DNA of 64,000 nucleotides from Bacteroidota bacterium (GCA_947479085.1 CANJYB010000004.1:1-64000), one strand, 5' to 3'; positions 41,116 to 50,480 are shown, counted from the first letter of the stretch. Program-made: numbers and translations. The notes: generated from the letters alone by a model not told the origin.

Positions 41116-41300
41116 GGGGGTTTGGGACTTTTTTAACTACCGAAATAATCTAATTTTAGATAGAAAAACAATGGACAAAATGACATCTTAGGTTGGAAAG
41201 CAGGTGCATCTTCTTTTCATCCACCATATATTAATAGGTTATTCTCTTTTTTAGTATCACATTCCTTTTCCTTACTTTCGTGGCAATAAATAAAAACATT

Positions 41301-42491
41301 ATGAGATACCTTACAGCTGATTATATCTTTCCTGTTTCGTCCGAACCGATTAAAAACGGGGTAATTGCTATGGACGATTTTGGTGAAATAAAGCAAGTGG
41401 GAACGTTGTCGGAAATTAAAAACCCGAAATCTCCTGTTGAAACATTTGAAGGTATTATTTGCCCGGGGTTTATTAATACACATTGCCACCTCGAACTTTC
41501 TTTTCTTAAAGATAAGCTTACTCCAAATACCCGTTTGGCGGGCTTTATCGCCCAGGTGCTGCGCAACCGTTTTGCGTTTTCAAAGGATGTAATGTTGAAG
41601 GCTATAGCCGAAGGTGAACAGGAAATGATTAAAAACGGAATAGTGGCGGTGGGCGATATAAGCAATAACGACAGCACTTTTGCTCAAAAAGCAGAAAATA
41701 ACCTGATGTATCATACTTTCCTGGAAGTGCTGGAACTGGTTGCATTCAGAGCCGAAGAAACCATGACCAATGTAAGGAGGCTGAAAAGAGAAGCGCGGGG
41801 CTTGAACCTCGAAAGCTCGATTGTTCCTCATGCTCCGTATACCCTTTCCGAAAAATTGCTGAAACTGATAAATGAGGATGCTAAAAAAAACAAAGGCATC
41901 ATCAGTATTCATAACCAGGAAAGCGAAGCGGAAAATGAATTGTTTGTTTCGAAAAGCGGGGAGTTGTTTGACTTATTCAGAACTATGGGAATCAGTTACA
42001 ATGATTTAAGACATACCGAAAAGAGGTCCGCACAATCTACCTTGCGCTATTTAAAAGATGCGGCTAAAATATTATTAGTTCACAATACATTTACGGACAA
42101 GGAAGACATCCGCTGGATAAAAACCGAAATACGAAGTGAAAAATGCGAAGTTTATTTTTGCACTTGCCCCAATGCTAACATGTTTATTGAAAACAAGCTT
42201 CCGGATTATAATTTATTTATAGATGAAAAACTGGATGTAACCATTGGTACAGACAGCCTGGCTAGCAACTGGAGCCTATCCATACTGGATGAAATGAAAA
42301 CCATTTCGCAACATTTCCCCGAAATACCACTGCAAACATTACTTATCTGGGCCACTAAAAACGGAGCAGAGTTTTTTGATTACGAAGAACTGGGAACAAT
42401 AGAAAAAGGAAAAACTCCTGGATTGAATCTGCTTAAAAACGTAGATGGGATGAAGATTACAAAAAATACGGTGGTTGAAAAATTAATTTGA
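41301..42491 (+). CDS. Amidohydrolase-superfamily deaminase/chlorohydrolase-like
   Basis: A metal-dependent hydrolase, 396 aa from ATG 41301; a GTG seven codons upstream sits on the promoter-like TACTTTCG and is not used. The metal-site motif NTHCHLELSF, a later HAPYTLS and ISIHNQESEAE, and the Asp motif IGTDSLASNWSLS place it in the ATZ/TRZ-like deaminase branch. With mqnC in the same window, aminodeoxyfutalosine deaminase is a reasonable candidate, but guanine-, cytosine- or S-adenosylhomocysteine-type deaminases share these motifs. It overlaps ispD tail-to-tail by 9 bases. Confidence 0.82.
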   Translation: MRYLTADYIFPVSSEPIKNGVIAMDDFGEIKQVGTLSEIKNPKSPVETFEGIICPGFINTHCHLELSFLKDKLTPNTRLAGFIAQVLRNRFAFSKDVMLKAIAEGEQEMIKNGIVAVGDISNNDSTFAQKAENNLMYHTFLEVLELVAFRAEETMTNVRRLKREARGLNLESSIVPHAPYTLSEKLLKLINEDAKKNKGIISIHNQESEAENELFVSKSGELFDLFRTMGISYNDLRHTEKRSAQSTLRYLKDAAKILLVHNTFTDKEDIRWIKTEIRSEKCEVYFCTCPNANMFIENKLPDYNLFIDEKLDVTIGTDSLASNWSLSILDEMKTISQHFPEIPLQTLLIWATKNGAEFFDYEELGTIEKGKTPGLNLLKNVDGMKITKNTVVEKLI

Positions 42492-43151
42492 TTTTAACAA
42501 AGCTTCAGCAATAATTAAATCCTGGGGTGTAGTAATTTTAATGTTTTCGTAATTGCCTTCTATCAGGTTTATTTTTTCTCCTGTCATTTCCACCACACTT
42601 GCATCGTCTGTAAACAATGGAGTATAGTCCTGTTCAAAGGCTTTTTTTAAAAGTCCGGAATGAAAACATTGCGGAGTTTGAATAATCATGTATTTGCTCC
42701 TGTCCACTGCTTTATTGGTGTCTCCGGTTATTTCCCGCATCGATTCATTCATGGCAACAGCCGGACTGGCATTGCCTTTTTCTGCTGCCGTTTCAAAAGC
42801 ATTGATAATAGTTTGTTTGCTTACCAACGGTCGGGCGGCATCATGAATCCCAATTACACCATCGGATGTAATTAATGACAATCCGTTTTTTACAGAATGA
42901 AAACGTGTTTCGCCTCCGGCAATAAGTTGATGCGGAATAGTAAAATTATGCTTCGCACAAAGCGATTGCCATTCATCATTCAACTCGCGTGCAAGCACCA
43001 CAATAATATTTATTTCAGGAATGGAAGTGATGAACTTTTCGATGGTATGCATCAACACTGGTTTGCCAAGAAGAGGAATGAACTGTTTGGGAACAATGTT
43101 TTTCATTCTTGTTCCTGTTCCTCCGGCAACTATGATGATATGTTTTTTCAT
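42483..43151 (-). CDS. ispD: 2-C-methyl-D-erythritol 4-phosphate cytidylyltransferase IspD
   Basis: Third step of the MEP isoprenoid pathway, joining MEP to CMP. It is 222 aa. The CTP-binding loop is IIVAGGTGTRMKNIVPKQFI; GIHDAARPLVS and the TDDASVVEMTG block are conserved. It is single, tail-overlapping the amidohydrolase gene. Together with the polyprenyl synthase at 37.7 kb it supplies the prenyl side chain for quinone. A hairpin separates it from queA. Confidence 0.95.
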   Translation of the reverse strand: MKKHIIIVAGGTGTRMKNIVPKQFIPLLGKPVLMHTIEKFITSIPEINIIVVLARELNDEWQSLCAKHNFTIPHQLIAGGETRFHSVKNGLSLITSDGVIGIHDAARPLVSKQTIINAFETAAEKGNASPAVAMNESMREITGDTNKAVDRSKYMIIQTPQCFHSGLLKKAFEQDYTPLFTDDASVVEMTGEKINLIEGNYENIKITTPQDLIIAEALLKSN

Positions 43152-43172
43152 TTTAAATGGTACGGATAACGA

Positions 43173-43222
43173 ATAAAAAAACGAATTTACGAATTTGGTT
43201 GAGTACCTGTTCGTAAATTCGT
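43173..43222. terminator. Hairpin between queA and ispD
   Basis: ACGAATTTACGAA and TTCGTAAATTCGT are complementary, with a ~15-base loop. It is a member of a dispersed ACGAATT family, with a relative after lepA. It probably ends the queA transcript, as queA reads toward it. Confidence 0.6.
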
Positions 43223-43240
43223 TATGATTAGTTATTCGAA

Positions 43241-44290
43241 CTATAATATTAACATTGCATCGCCATAAGTATAAAAGCGATATTTTTCCTTGATTGCTTC
43301 TTTGTATGCTTTCGACATCAAATCATATCCGCCAAATGCATAAACCATCATCAATAAAGTAGACTCAGGCATGTGGAAATTAGTAATCATACAATTTGCA
43401 ACACTGAAATCGTAAGGAGGGAAAATAAATTTGTTCGTCCATCCTTCAAATGGTTTTAAGTATCCATCAGTACTTACTGATGTTTCGATGGCGCGCATAC
43501 TTGTTGTTCCGATGCAGCATACTTTCTTTTTTGCAGCACGGGCAGTGTTCACTATCTCGCAATTTTTTTCAGTAATAAAAACCTGTTCCGAATCCATTTT
43601 ATGTTTGGTCAAATCTTCCACTTCTACCGTGCGGAAAGTTCCCAGACCAACATGTAAAGTAACATTTGCAAAATTAACTCCTTTTATTTCCAAACGTTTT
43701 AACAGCTCGCGGCTAAAGTGCAAACCTGCAGTTGGAGCAGCCACTGCACCTTCGTTTTTAGCATAAACAGTCTGGTAACGTTCTTTATCCTCTTCAGTAG
43801 GGGAACGTTTAATGTATTTCGGAAGTGGAGTTTCGCCCATTTCTTCCAATGTTTTACGGAAATCTTCGTAAGAACCATCGAATAAAAAGCGAAGCGTACG
43901 GCCTCTTGAAGTAGTATTGTCAATTACCTCAGCCACCAGGTTATCATTATCTCCGAAATATAATTTATTACCAATACGGATTTTACGGGCAGGGTCTACC
44001 AACACATCCCAAAGGCGGCTTTCAGCGTTTAATTCTCTTAATAAAAACACTTCTATTTTAGCACCTGTTTTTTCCTTGTTACCATACATACGGGCCGGAA
44101 ACACTTTGGTGTCGTTCAATATCATACAATCACCATTATCAAAATAGCTCAATACATCATTAAAATGTTTGTGTTCTATTTTTCCTGTTTTACGGTGAAT
44201 CACCATTAATCTTGCTCCTTCGCGGGTTTTTGCCGGATGCTCAGCAATTAATTCTTTCGGTAAATTGAATTTGAATTGTGATAATTTCAT
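43241..44290 (-). CDS. queA: S-adenosylmethionine:tRNA ribosyltransferase-isomerase QueA
   Basis: Adds an epoxycyclopentane ribosyl group from SAM to 7-aminomethyl-7-deazaguanine in tRNA, late in queuosine synthesis. It is 349 aa. Motifs include [20 protein letters not shown], the [20 protein letters not shown] block, [11 protein letters not shown]-like ([20 protein letters not shown]), [20 protein letters not shown] and [20 protein letters not shown]. It is transcribed from its own promoter element 116 bases upstream. Confidence 0.96.
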   Translation of the reverse strand: MKLSQFKFNLPKELIAEHPAKTREGARLMVIHRKTGKIEHKHFNDVLSYFDNGDCMILNDTKVFPARMYGNKEKTGAKIEVFLLRELNAESRLWDVLVDPARKIRIGNKLYFGDNDNLVAEVIDNTTSRGRTLRFLFDGSYEDFRKTLEEMGETPLPKYIKRSPTEEDKERYQTVYAKNEGAVAAPTAGLHFSRELLKRLEIKGVNFANVTLHVGLGTFRTVEVEDLTKHKMDSEQVFITEKNCEIVNTARAAKKKVCCIGTTSMRAIETSVSTDGYLKPFEGWTNKFIFPPYDFSVANCMITNFHMPESTLLMMVYAFGGYDLMSKAYKEAIKEKYRFYTYGDAMLIL

Positions 44291-44405
44291 ATCGTTTTTG
44301 TTTTGTTGTTTTAATGTAAGAAAGTCTGGAATGAGTAGCGCGGGAGGCTGGACTTATTGCATAAATCTTACGGGATTTATAAATCGTTTAAAATTTTTGA
44401 GGGCG

Positions 44406-44413
44406 CAAAAGTA
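44406..44413 (-). promoter_or_regulatory. -7 promoter element for queA
   Basis: TACTTTTG on the minus strand matches TAnnTTTG. It predicts a leader of ~110 bases in which I see no recognisable riboswitch. Confidence 0.4.
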
Positions 44414-44493
44414 ATACAATCGGGAGGCGAAGTCAACTAAAATCGTATTTATTTTTTAATGAAGGCGTAACGTGGGGTTAAAATAAGTGATTT

Positions 44494-44526
44494 AAACCTT
44501 CAAGGTTTTTAAAACCTTGAAGGTTT
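44494..44526. terminator. Dispersed AAACCTTCAAGG palindrome after metF
   Basis: AAACCTTCAAGGTTTT pairs with AAAACCTTGAAGGTTT just beyond the metF stop. It is the same element as at 3852-3884 and a near-copy of 5823-5855. Confidence 0.7.
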
Positions 44527-44533
44527 AGGATGA

Positions 44534-45487
44534 TTAAAATACTTTACTCGCTACTCTCCTGGTAACCTCCGAAGTACCCATGGTATAGTAGTGCAAACAT
44601 GGAACATTTGCTTTTATCAATTCTTTCGATTGTTCAATGCACCATTCTATGCCTACTTCCTTGGCCTGTTCGTCTGTCTTGCATTTTTCTATCTGTTCCA
44701 GCAAAGGCTGCGGAATGTCAATTTTAAATAATTTGGATAAAGCAGAGGCCTGTTTCCGGGTGGTCATTATTTTAAGACCGGGAATAATAGGAACATGTAT
44801 GCCGGCATCCTTGCATTTTTTTACAAATTCAAAATAATGGGCATTGTCAAAAAACATTTGCGTAACAATGTATTCAGCACCGGCATCTATTTTTGCTTTC
44901 AGGTGTTTCATGTCCGAAATCATGTTGGGTGCTTCGTAATGTTTTTCAGGGTAACCTGCCACTCCGATACAGAAATTAGTAGGCGCAACATCTGCCAAGT
45001 CGTTTTCCATATAGGTACCGTTGTTCATTTGCTTTAGTTGTTTCACCAGGTCGATGGCATAAGCATGGCCATTGGGCTCGGGCACAAACTCCGGTTCGCT
45101 TTTAATAGAATCTCCCCGAAGGGCAAGTACATTATCTATTCCTAAAAACTGTAAATCAATCAATGCATTCTCGGTTTCTTCGCGACTGAAACCACCACAA
45201 ATAATATGAGGTACCGTGTCCACATGGTATTTATTAATAATGGCAGCACAAATACCAACCGTTCCCGGGCGTTTGCGAATACTTACTTTCTCCAGGTAGC
45301 CCCCTTCTCTTTTTTTGTAAATGTATTCTTCACGGTGATAAGTAACATCCACAAACGAAGGCTTGAATTCCATCAACGGATCGATGCCGTCAAAAATAGA
45401 TTGAATACTTTTCCCTTTCAGGGGAGGAAGAATTTCGATGGAAAACAGGGTTGATTTGGCCTGTTGAATATGGTCTATTACTTTCAT
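44534..45487 (-). CDS. metF: Methylenetetrahydrofolate reductase
   Basis: Reduces 5,10-methylene-THF to 5-methyl-THF for methionine synthesis, using FAD. It is 317 aa. Motifs are FSIEILPPLKGKSIQSIFDG, VTYHREEYIYKKREGGYLEK, HIICGGFSREETENALIDLQ, NVLALRGDS and TQMFFDNAHYFEFVKKC. The frame continues upstream to a TTG at 45520, but that TTG is the end of a TACTTTTG promoter box, so ATG 45487 is the start. FolE at 11.2 kb feeds the same folate pool. Confidence 0.96.
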   Translation of the reverse strand: MKVIDHIQQAKSTLFSIEILPPLKGKSIQSIFDGIDPLMEFKPSFVDVTYHREEYIYKKREGGYLEKVSIRKRPGTVGICAAIINKYHVDTVPHIICGGFSREETENALIDLQFLGIDNVLALRGDSIKSEPEFVPEPNGHAYAIDLVKQLKQMNNGTYMENDLADVAPTNFCIGVAGYPEKHYEAPNMISDMKHLKAKIDAGAEYIVTQMFFDNAHYFEFVKKCKDAGIHVPIIPGLKIMTTRKQASALSKLFKIDIPQPLLEQIEKCKTDEQAKEVGIEWCIEQSKELIKANVPCLHYYTMGTSEVTRRVASKVF

Positions 45488-45517
45488 TTTCGGGTTGCTT
45501 TGTTTTTGAAGCGGTGG

Positions 45518-45525
45518 CAAAAGTA
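45518..45525 (-). promoter_or_regulatory. -7 promoter element that decides the metF start
   Basis: TACTTTTG on the minus strand, 30 bases before ATG 45487, matches TAnnTTTG and rules out the longer TTG-start frame. Confidence 0.55.
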
Positions 45526-45560
45526 AGAATAAAACAATTTGAAAATTTGGAAAATCTATG

Positions 45561-45690
45561 TATGATTGGAACGCAGATTATTATGATGGTGATGATAAAA
45601 AAAGATTGGATTGCCTAAGGCAATAATCATATTTCAAATCATAAATCAATTTTAATCTCTGTTTTCATAATAATCTGCGTTCCAATCATA
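45561..45690. repeat. 130-bp element with perfect 26-bp terminal inverted repeats
   Basis: The ends 45561-45586 and 45665-45690 are perfect reverse complements; each contains TGATTGGAACGCAGATTATT or its complement. The 78-base interior has a small hairpin (GATTGCC/GGCAATC) and no coding. It resembles a miniature inverted-repeat element. It occupies most of the 314-base gap between metF and lepA; the rest holds only their promoter-like boxes. Confidence 0.88.
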
Positions 45691-45724
45691 CTCCCTCTTT
45701 TCATCAACCAACCACTTTTTTGAT

Positions 45725-45732
45725 TACCTTCG
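45725..45732 (+). promoter_or_regulatory. -7-like element for lepA
   Basis: TACCTTCG differs from TAnnTTTG by one base, 69 bases before ATG 45802. Confidence 0.3.
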
Positions 45733-45801
45733 CACCCCTATTAGAAAAAAGAAAGAACTGGAATCCATTCGTATATTCGTTTTGATTCGTTATTTGTAAA
45801 C

Positions 45802-47592
45802 ATGGAGAACATCAGAAATTTTTGCATCATTGCCCATATCGACCACGGTAAAAGTACACTTGCCGACCGTCTTTTGGAATATACCAATACCATCAACAAG
45901 CGCGATATGCAGGCGCAGGTGCTGGATGATATGGACCTGGAAAAGGAGCGTGGAATCACCATTAAAAGTCACGCCATACAGATGGATTACGAACTGGATG
46001 GTAAAAAATATGTATTGAACCTGATTGATACTCCCGGTCACGTTGATTTTTCTTACGAAGTATCCCGTTCCATTGCAGCCTGCGAAGGGGCTTTGCTTAT
46101 AGTGGATGCTGCACAGGGAATACAGGCCCAAACCATTTCCAACTTATACCTTGCCCTTGGCAATGACCTTGAAATTATTCCTATCCTCAACAAAATAGAT
46201 TTACCAAGTGCCGAGCCCGAAATGGTGAAAGACCAGATAGTGGAGCTGCTGGGTTGCAAAAGAGAAGAAATTCTGGCTGCTTCCGGCAAAACAGGACTTG
46301 GAGTATATGATATTCTGGAAGCAATTGTAAAACGTGTACCCGCTCCCAAAGGCGACCCGAAAGCACCGTTACAAGCCCTGATTTTTGATTCCGTGTATAA
46401 TTCCTTTCGTGGAATTATTGCTTATTTTAAAATAATAAATGGTTCGATAAAGAAAGGTGACAAAGTAAAATTTGTGGCTACAGAAAAAGAATACAATGCA
46501 GATGAAATTGGTGTACTGCGATTAAAGCAGGAACCAAGAACAACATTGAGCACTGGCGATGTGGGATATATTATTTCCGGAATTAAAGATGCCCGCGAGG
46601 TAAAAGTGGGTGATACCATTACCACTGTTACCAACCCTTGCGAAGCAGGAATACAGGGTTTTGAAGATGTGAAACCGATGGTGTTTGCAGGTATTTATCC
46701 GGTGGATACCGAAGATTTTGAAGAGTTGCGTTACTCTATGGAAAAGCTTCAGCTGAACGATGCTTCCCTAACCTGGGAGCCGGAATCATCCGCTGCTCTT
46801 GGTTTTGGTTTCCGTTGCGGTTTCCTGGGTATGTTGCACATGGAAATTATTCAGGAGCGACTGGAACGGGAATTTAACATGACTGTAATTACCACTGTAC
46901 CTAACGTATCTTACCATGCCTATACCACCCGTGGCGAAATGCTGACGGTGAACAACCCTTCCGATTTGCCCGACCCAAGTACATTGGACCGGGTGGAAGA
47001 ACCTTATATAAAAGCCCAGATAATTACCAAAAGCGAATATGTGGGCAATATTATGAGCCTATGTATTGGCAAAAGAGGAATTATTACCAACCAGGTGTAC
47101 CTAACTACCGACCGTGTGGAACTGATGTTTGATATGCCACTTGGCGAAATAGTGTTCGACTTTTACGACCGTTTAAAAACCATTTCCAAGGGTTATGCTT
47201 CTTTCGATTATCAGCCATTGGATTACCGCCAGAGTTATTTGGTGAAACTGGATATTCTGCTTAATGCCGAGCCGGTGGATGCCTTGTCTGCTTTAATTCA
47301 CAGGGACAATGCTTATGACTTTGGTAAAAAGTTATGCGAAAAATTAAAAGAATTAATACCCCGTCAGCAGTTCGAAATACCTATACAGGCTGCCATAGGC
47401 GCTAAAATTATAGCCCGCGAAACCATTAAAGCCATGCGTAAGGATGTTACCGCCAAGTGTTACGGAGGTGATATTTCGCGTAAACGTAAATTGCTTGAAA
47501 AGCAAAAAGAAGGAAAGAAACGGATGCGTTCGGTAGGAAGCGTGGAAATTCCTCAATCTGCTTTTATGGCGGTGCTTAAGTTGAACGATTAG
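45802..47592 (+). CDS. lepA: Elongation factor 4 (LepA), back-translocating GTPase
   Basis: A ribosome-binding GTPase acting in translation initiation or back-translocation. It is 596 aa, the standard size. G motifs are [51 protein letters not shown] and [15 protein letters not shown]. The LepA-specific C-terminal domain is present ([40 protein letters not shown]). It is the second TypA-like GTPase in the window, but clearly distinct. It is a single gene with its own terminator. Confidence 0.98.
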   Translation: MENIRNFCIIAHIDHGKSTLADRLLEYTNTINKRDMQAQVLDDMDLEKERGITIKSHAIQMDYELDGKKYVLNLIDTPGHVDFSYEVSRSIAACEGALLIVDAAQGIQAQTISNLYLALGNDLEIIPILNKIDLPSAEPEMVKDQIVELLGCKREEILAASGKTGLGVYDILEAIVKRVPAPKGDPKAPLQALIFDSVYNSFRGIIAYFKIINGSIKKGDKVKFVATEKEYNADEIGVLRLKQEPRTTLSTGDVGYIISGIKDAREVKVGDTITTVTNPCEAGIQGFEDVKPMVFAGIYPVDTEDFEELRYSMEKLQLNDASLTWEPESSAALGFGFRCGFLGMLHMEIIQERLEREFNMTVITTVPNVSYHAYTTRGEMLTVNNPSDLPDPSTLDRVEEPYIKAQIITKSEYVGNIMSLCIGKRGIITNQVYLTTDRVELMFDMPLGEIVFDFYDRLKTISKGYASFDYQPLDYRQSYLVKLDILLNAEPVDALSALIHRDNAYDFGKKLCEKLKELIPRQQFEIPIQAAIGAKIIARETIKAMRKDVTAKCYGGDISRKRKLLEKQKEGKKRMRSVGSVEIPQSAFMAVLKLND

Positions 47593-47599
47593 TTTGTAA

Positions 47600-47640
47600 G
47601 GATTACGAATTAATACCAATTTACGAATCCTTTTTTCGTG
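47600..47640 (+). terminator. lepA terminator
   Basis: AAGGATTACGAATT pairs with AATTTACGAATCCTT (one bulge), followed by TTTTTT. It belongs to the same dispersed ACGAATT family as 43173-43222. Confidence 0.65.
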
Positions 47641-47739
47641 CATAAAAAAGGAAAATCCGTATTGGTTTTCTTTTATTGTTATTAATAACTAACTGATTAT
47701 AAGTATATTTTTAAAGCAAGTCCGAAAACTATTAGCGTT

Positions 47740-47938
47740 CGTTCGCTTTTAAAAAACGCTCTTCCGGAAATCAAAAACGGTCATTCGCTTTTTAAAAGCG
47801 CTCTTCCTTTTTTTTAAAACGCTCTTCCGGAAACAAAAAACGGTCTTTCGCTTTTGAAAAACGTTCTTCCGGAAATCAAAAACGTTCTTCCTTTTTTGAA
47901 AAACGTTCTTCCGGAAATCAAAAACGGTCTTTCCCCAT
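47740..47938. repeat. 21-bp tandem array with TTCCGGAA cores
   Basis: CTTCC recurs at 47761, 47803, 47824, 47866, 47887 and 47908, with CTTTCC at 47929 and ATTCG/TTTCG variants filling 47782 and 47845. All spacings are 21 or 42 bases. The consensus is close to AAAACGTTCTTCCGGAAATC; alternate units carry the TTCCGGAA palindrome. The rest of the 534-base gap (47939-48126) is AT-rich with only a promoter element. Confidence 0.93.
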
Positions 47939-48089
47939 TAAAAATCTTCCTTAAGTGAAAAATTTCCTCTTATACATTGTCAATTACCCATATAATATTG
48001 AGTGTTATTTTAAATTCAAACTTAATAGGATTTTATTTCTCTAAAATTATTTTTCTAATTCTTATATAGAGTATAACCGAATAAAACCT

Positions 48090-48097
48090 TACTTTTG
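48090..48097 (+). promoter_or_regulatory. -7 promoter element for the second SBBP/T9SS gene
   Basis: TACTTTTG, matching TAnnTTTG, 29 bases before ATG 48127. Confidence 0.45.
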
Positions 48098-48126
48098 GTT
48101 TACAATAAATAAAAACACCTGATAAA

Positions 48127-49866
48127 ATGCTAAAAATAAAATCCTTACTTCATTATTCCGGAAAAAAGGGAATATTGGTTATTGTTATGGTAATGCTGGC
48201 CGGGGTAGGGTTTGGGCAGGCAGGGAATTGGGTGTGGGCAAGGAAGGGGATATCTCCTTTGTTTACTTCACAATTTGGATACAATGTGGCAACAGATATT
48301 TCCGGTAATGTATATGCTATTGGAACATCTGACTCGACTATTATATTTGGACAGGATACCCTCGCATACTTATATGGGAGTTTTATTGTAAAGTACAATT
48401 CAAATGGCAATGTGCTTTGGGCAAAAGCAGTTGGTGGATCCACCGGATTGGTGGGGCGTTCCGTAACTACAGATAATTCAGGTAATGTATATGTAACAGG
48501 GCAATTTGGCAATTTAAATTTTTCTTTTGCAGGTTCAACTGTATACTGCACTGGATCTACTGATATGTTTATATTAAAATATGATTCAAATGGAAATGAA
48601 ATTTGGGCGCGAAGCTCAACAGGTCCGGGTTATGAAACTGGTTATTCGGTTAAAACAGATTATTCAGGAAATGTATATGTTTTTGGAGAATTCAGTTACC
48701 CTACATCAGGAGGCCTTTATATAAGTATTCATTTGGGAACTTTTATATTGACCATACCTCCATTAAGCGGAGATATGTTTCTTGTAAAATATGACACCAA
48801 CGGAAATGTTCTTTGGGCTAAATGCGCAGACGGAAACGCAACAGGGAATATTAATATCAATGTAAATGGGAGATCTGTAGCAACAGACTTATTAGGAAAT
48901 GTTTATATAACTGGTGCCTTTTATAATCCTCATGAGGTTTTCGAAAATGATACCATATTTAATATTGGACCTCCGGGATTTGCCGACATTTATATTGTTA
49001 AGTATAATACGAATGGTAATGTAATGTGGGCAAAAAGAGCAGGAGGAAGTGGAGCAGACCAAGGATACTCTTTAGCAACGGATGCTTATAACAATATTTA
49101 TCTAACTGGTTTATTTCAGAATTCTAACTTTGTTTTTGCTAACGATACACTCAATAATATTGGGAGCCAAGATTTTTTTATAGCGAAGTATAATTCTTTA
49201 GGGAACGAGATTTGGGCAAAATGCGGTGGTGGAATAAATCAGGAATCAGGATTATCAGTTGCAACAGATGTATCTGGAGTTTTTGTCTCCGGCAGTCTTA
49301 CAAGTTCAACCTTTATATTAGGCACAGATACCCTCATTAGACCATTAAATAATCAAAATCCTTTATTTTTGGTTAAATTTGATTCTATTGGAAATGTTCT
49401 TTGCAGAACGTTATTATCAAGCGGAAGTCCCTACCCCCAGGGTAATGCTATTTCAACGGATTTTTCAGGCAACTTGTATCTAGTAGGAACTTTTAGTGGG
49501 TATAGTAATTTCATTCTCGGATCCGACACATTAAATTTAAACCCAGGAGGAGGTCAACCTTATTTCATTGCAAAATATAACTGCAATGGAACATCAGTAG
49601 CTACTTCTGAAATCCAAAATCCAAAATCCGAAATCACCCTCTACCCCAATCCCGCCACCAATAACCTCACCATTGCTTTTGGTAAAAACATTAAAAAAGT
49701 AGTGATAACCATAACAGATATTACAGGCAAATTAATTTGTACCAGCACTACTTCAGAAACAGAAAAAATGGAAGTAAACACAAGCGGTTTTGCAGAAGGG
49801 GTATATATTGTAAAAATACAAACGGGAGATGGGGTGGAGATGAAGAAGTTGATTGTGGAGAGATAA
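48127..49866 (+). CDS. Secreted SBBP-repeat protein with T9SS sorting domain
   Basis: A 579-aa paralog of the gene at 4173. The signal peptide covers residues ~1-32 (extended N-terminus, then GILVIVMVMLAGVGFGQ). SBBP repeats of the form VATDISGNVYAIGTSDSTII, WAKAVGGSTGLVGR and FIVKYNSNGNVLWAK fill ~33-490. Residues ~505-579 (ITLYPNPATNNLTIAFGKNI to KKLIVER) are a T9SS type A sorting domain. The junction ATSEIQNPKSEITLYPNP is encoded by a dispersed AAATCCAAAATCC-type repeat that reads through in frame. Surface display is inferred; the ligand is unknown. Confidence 0.9.
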   Translation: MLKIKSLLHYSGKKGILVIVMVMLAGVGFGQAGNWVWARKGISPLFTSQFGYNVATDISGNVYAIGTSDSTIIFGQDTLAYLYGSFIVKYNSNGNVLWAKAVGGSTGLVGRSVTTDNSGNVYVTGQFGNLNFSFAGSTVYCTGSTDMFILKYDSNGNEIWARSSTGPGYETGYSVKTDYSGNVYVFGEFSYPTSGGLYISIHLGTFILTIPPLSGDMFLVKYDTNGNVLWAKCADGNATGNININVNGRSVATDLLGNVYITGAFYNPHEVFENDTIFNIGPPGFADIYIVKYNTNGNVMWAKRAGGSGADQGYSLATDAYNNIYLTGLFQNSNFVFANDTLNNIGSQDFFIAKYNSLGNEIWAKCGGGINQESGLSVATDVSGVFVSGSLTSSTFILGTDTLIRPLNNQNPLFLVKFDSIGNVLCRTLLSSGSPYPQGNAISTDFSGNLYLVGTFSGYSNFILGSDTLNLNPGGGQPYFIAKYNCNGTSVATSEIQNPKSEITLYPNPATNNLTIAFGKNIKKVVITITDITGKLICTSTTSETEKMEVNTSGFAEGVYIVKIQTGDGVEMKKLIVER

Positions 49867-49875
49867 ATATCTTTA

Positions 49876-49948
49876 CCACTAAGTCACTAAGAACACAGAG
49901 AAGCACTTAGATTTTGTGCAACTTAGTGAACTTAGTGCCATAGTGGTT
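49876..49948. repeat. CACTAAG-family inverted repeat
   Basis: ACCACTAAGTCACTAAGAAC and its approximate complement, ending AACTTAGTGCCATAGTGGT, enclose a ~30-base centre. It is the same family as the element overlapping the PorP/SprF signal peptide. It lies between the SBBP gene and the toxin-antitoxin pair. Confidence 0.75.
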
Positions 49949-49963
49949 AAAAAGAAAAAACCA

Positions 49964-49971
49964 TATCTTTG
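49964..49971 (+). promoter_or_regulatory. -7 promoter element for the toxin-antitoxin pair
   Basis: TATCTTTG matches TAnnTTTG, 15 bases before ATG 49987. Confidence 0.45.
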
Positions 49972-49986
49972 TAAAAAAATAAAACC

Positions 49987-50199
49987 ATGGAATACATCGT
50001 AATCCCTTCAAAATCTAAAGCAGAAACTTCATTTTTTCTTGATTTACTGAAAAAAATGCAAAAAGAATTTTCTACCCTTTCCAAGGATGAAATGGAAGAA
50101 GTTGTTTTTGCAAAACTTTTGAAAGATGCTGAAAAAGCAGGTAAAGGAAGTTTATCGAAAGTGAAAGCACATTTATCAAAAGTTGCATCAGGTAAATGA
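49987..50199 (+). CDS. Type II antitoxin
   Basis: A 70-aa helical protein (SKAETSFFLDLLKKMQKEFS, KDEMEEVVFAKLLKDAEK) with a basic tail, upstream of a RelE-type toxin that it overlaps by 4 bases (ATGA). The order antitoxin-then-toxin and the translational coupling are standard. The DNA-binding fold is not obvious by eye. The pair is bracketed by dispersed inverted repeats, suggesting local mobility. Confidence 0.82.
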   Translation: MEYIVIPSKSKAETSFFLDLLKKMQKEFSTLSKDEMEEVVFAKLLKDAEKAGKGSLSKVKAHLSKVASGK

Positions 50200-50462
50200 A
50201 AGTAGAAGTTCATAAATCTTTTGAAAAAGACATTGAAAAAGTAACCGATAAAAAACTGGCAATACAACTCAATGAAATTATAGATGAACTTGAAACTGTC
50301 AGCCTGCTTGCAGAAATCAAGCATTTAAAAAAGATGAAGGTAAAAGGAAATTACTTCCGCATTCGGGTCGGAAACTATCGTATAGGATTAAAATTCGAAA
50401 AAGAAACTATAACTTTACTTCGGTTTATGCATCGTAAAGATATCTACAGTTATTTTCCTTAA
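50196..50462 (+). CDS. RelE/ParE-superfamily toxin
   Basis: An 88-aa mRNA interferase-like toxin. The layout MKVEVHKSFEKDIEKVTDKK, a helical centre LNEIIDELETVSLLAEIKHL, the strand KVKGNYFRIRVGNYRIGLKF and a C-terminal LLRFMHRKDIYSYFP is typical of RelE toxins (RIRVGNYR region). In contrast to the 40.3-kb locus this copy is intact. The activity is inferred from family. Confidence 0.88.
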   Translation: MKVEVHKSFEKDIEKVTDKKLAIQLNEIIDELETVSLLAEIKHLKKMKVKGNYFRIRVGNYRIGLKFEKETITLLRFMHRKDIYSYFP

Positions 50463-50480
50463 AACACGGTACCAAAAGTT

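Noticed and set aside
44291-44405. preQ1 or SAM riboswitch before queA or metF
   Set aside because: The metF leader is too short, and no conserved aptamer features are visible in the queA leader.
45488-45520. TTG start extending metF by eleven residues
   Set aside because: It overlaps the TACTTTTG promoter box, and the extra residues are not family-like.
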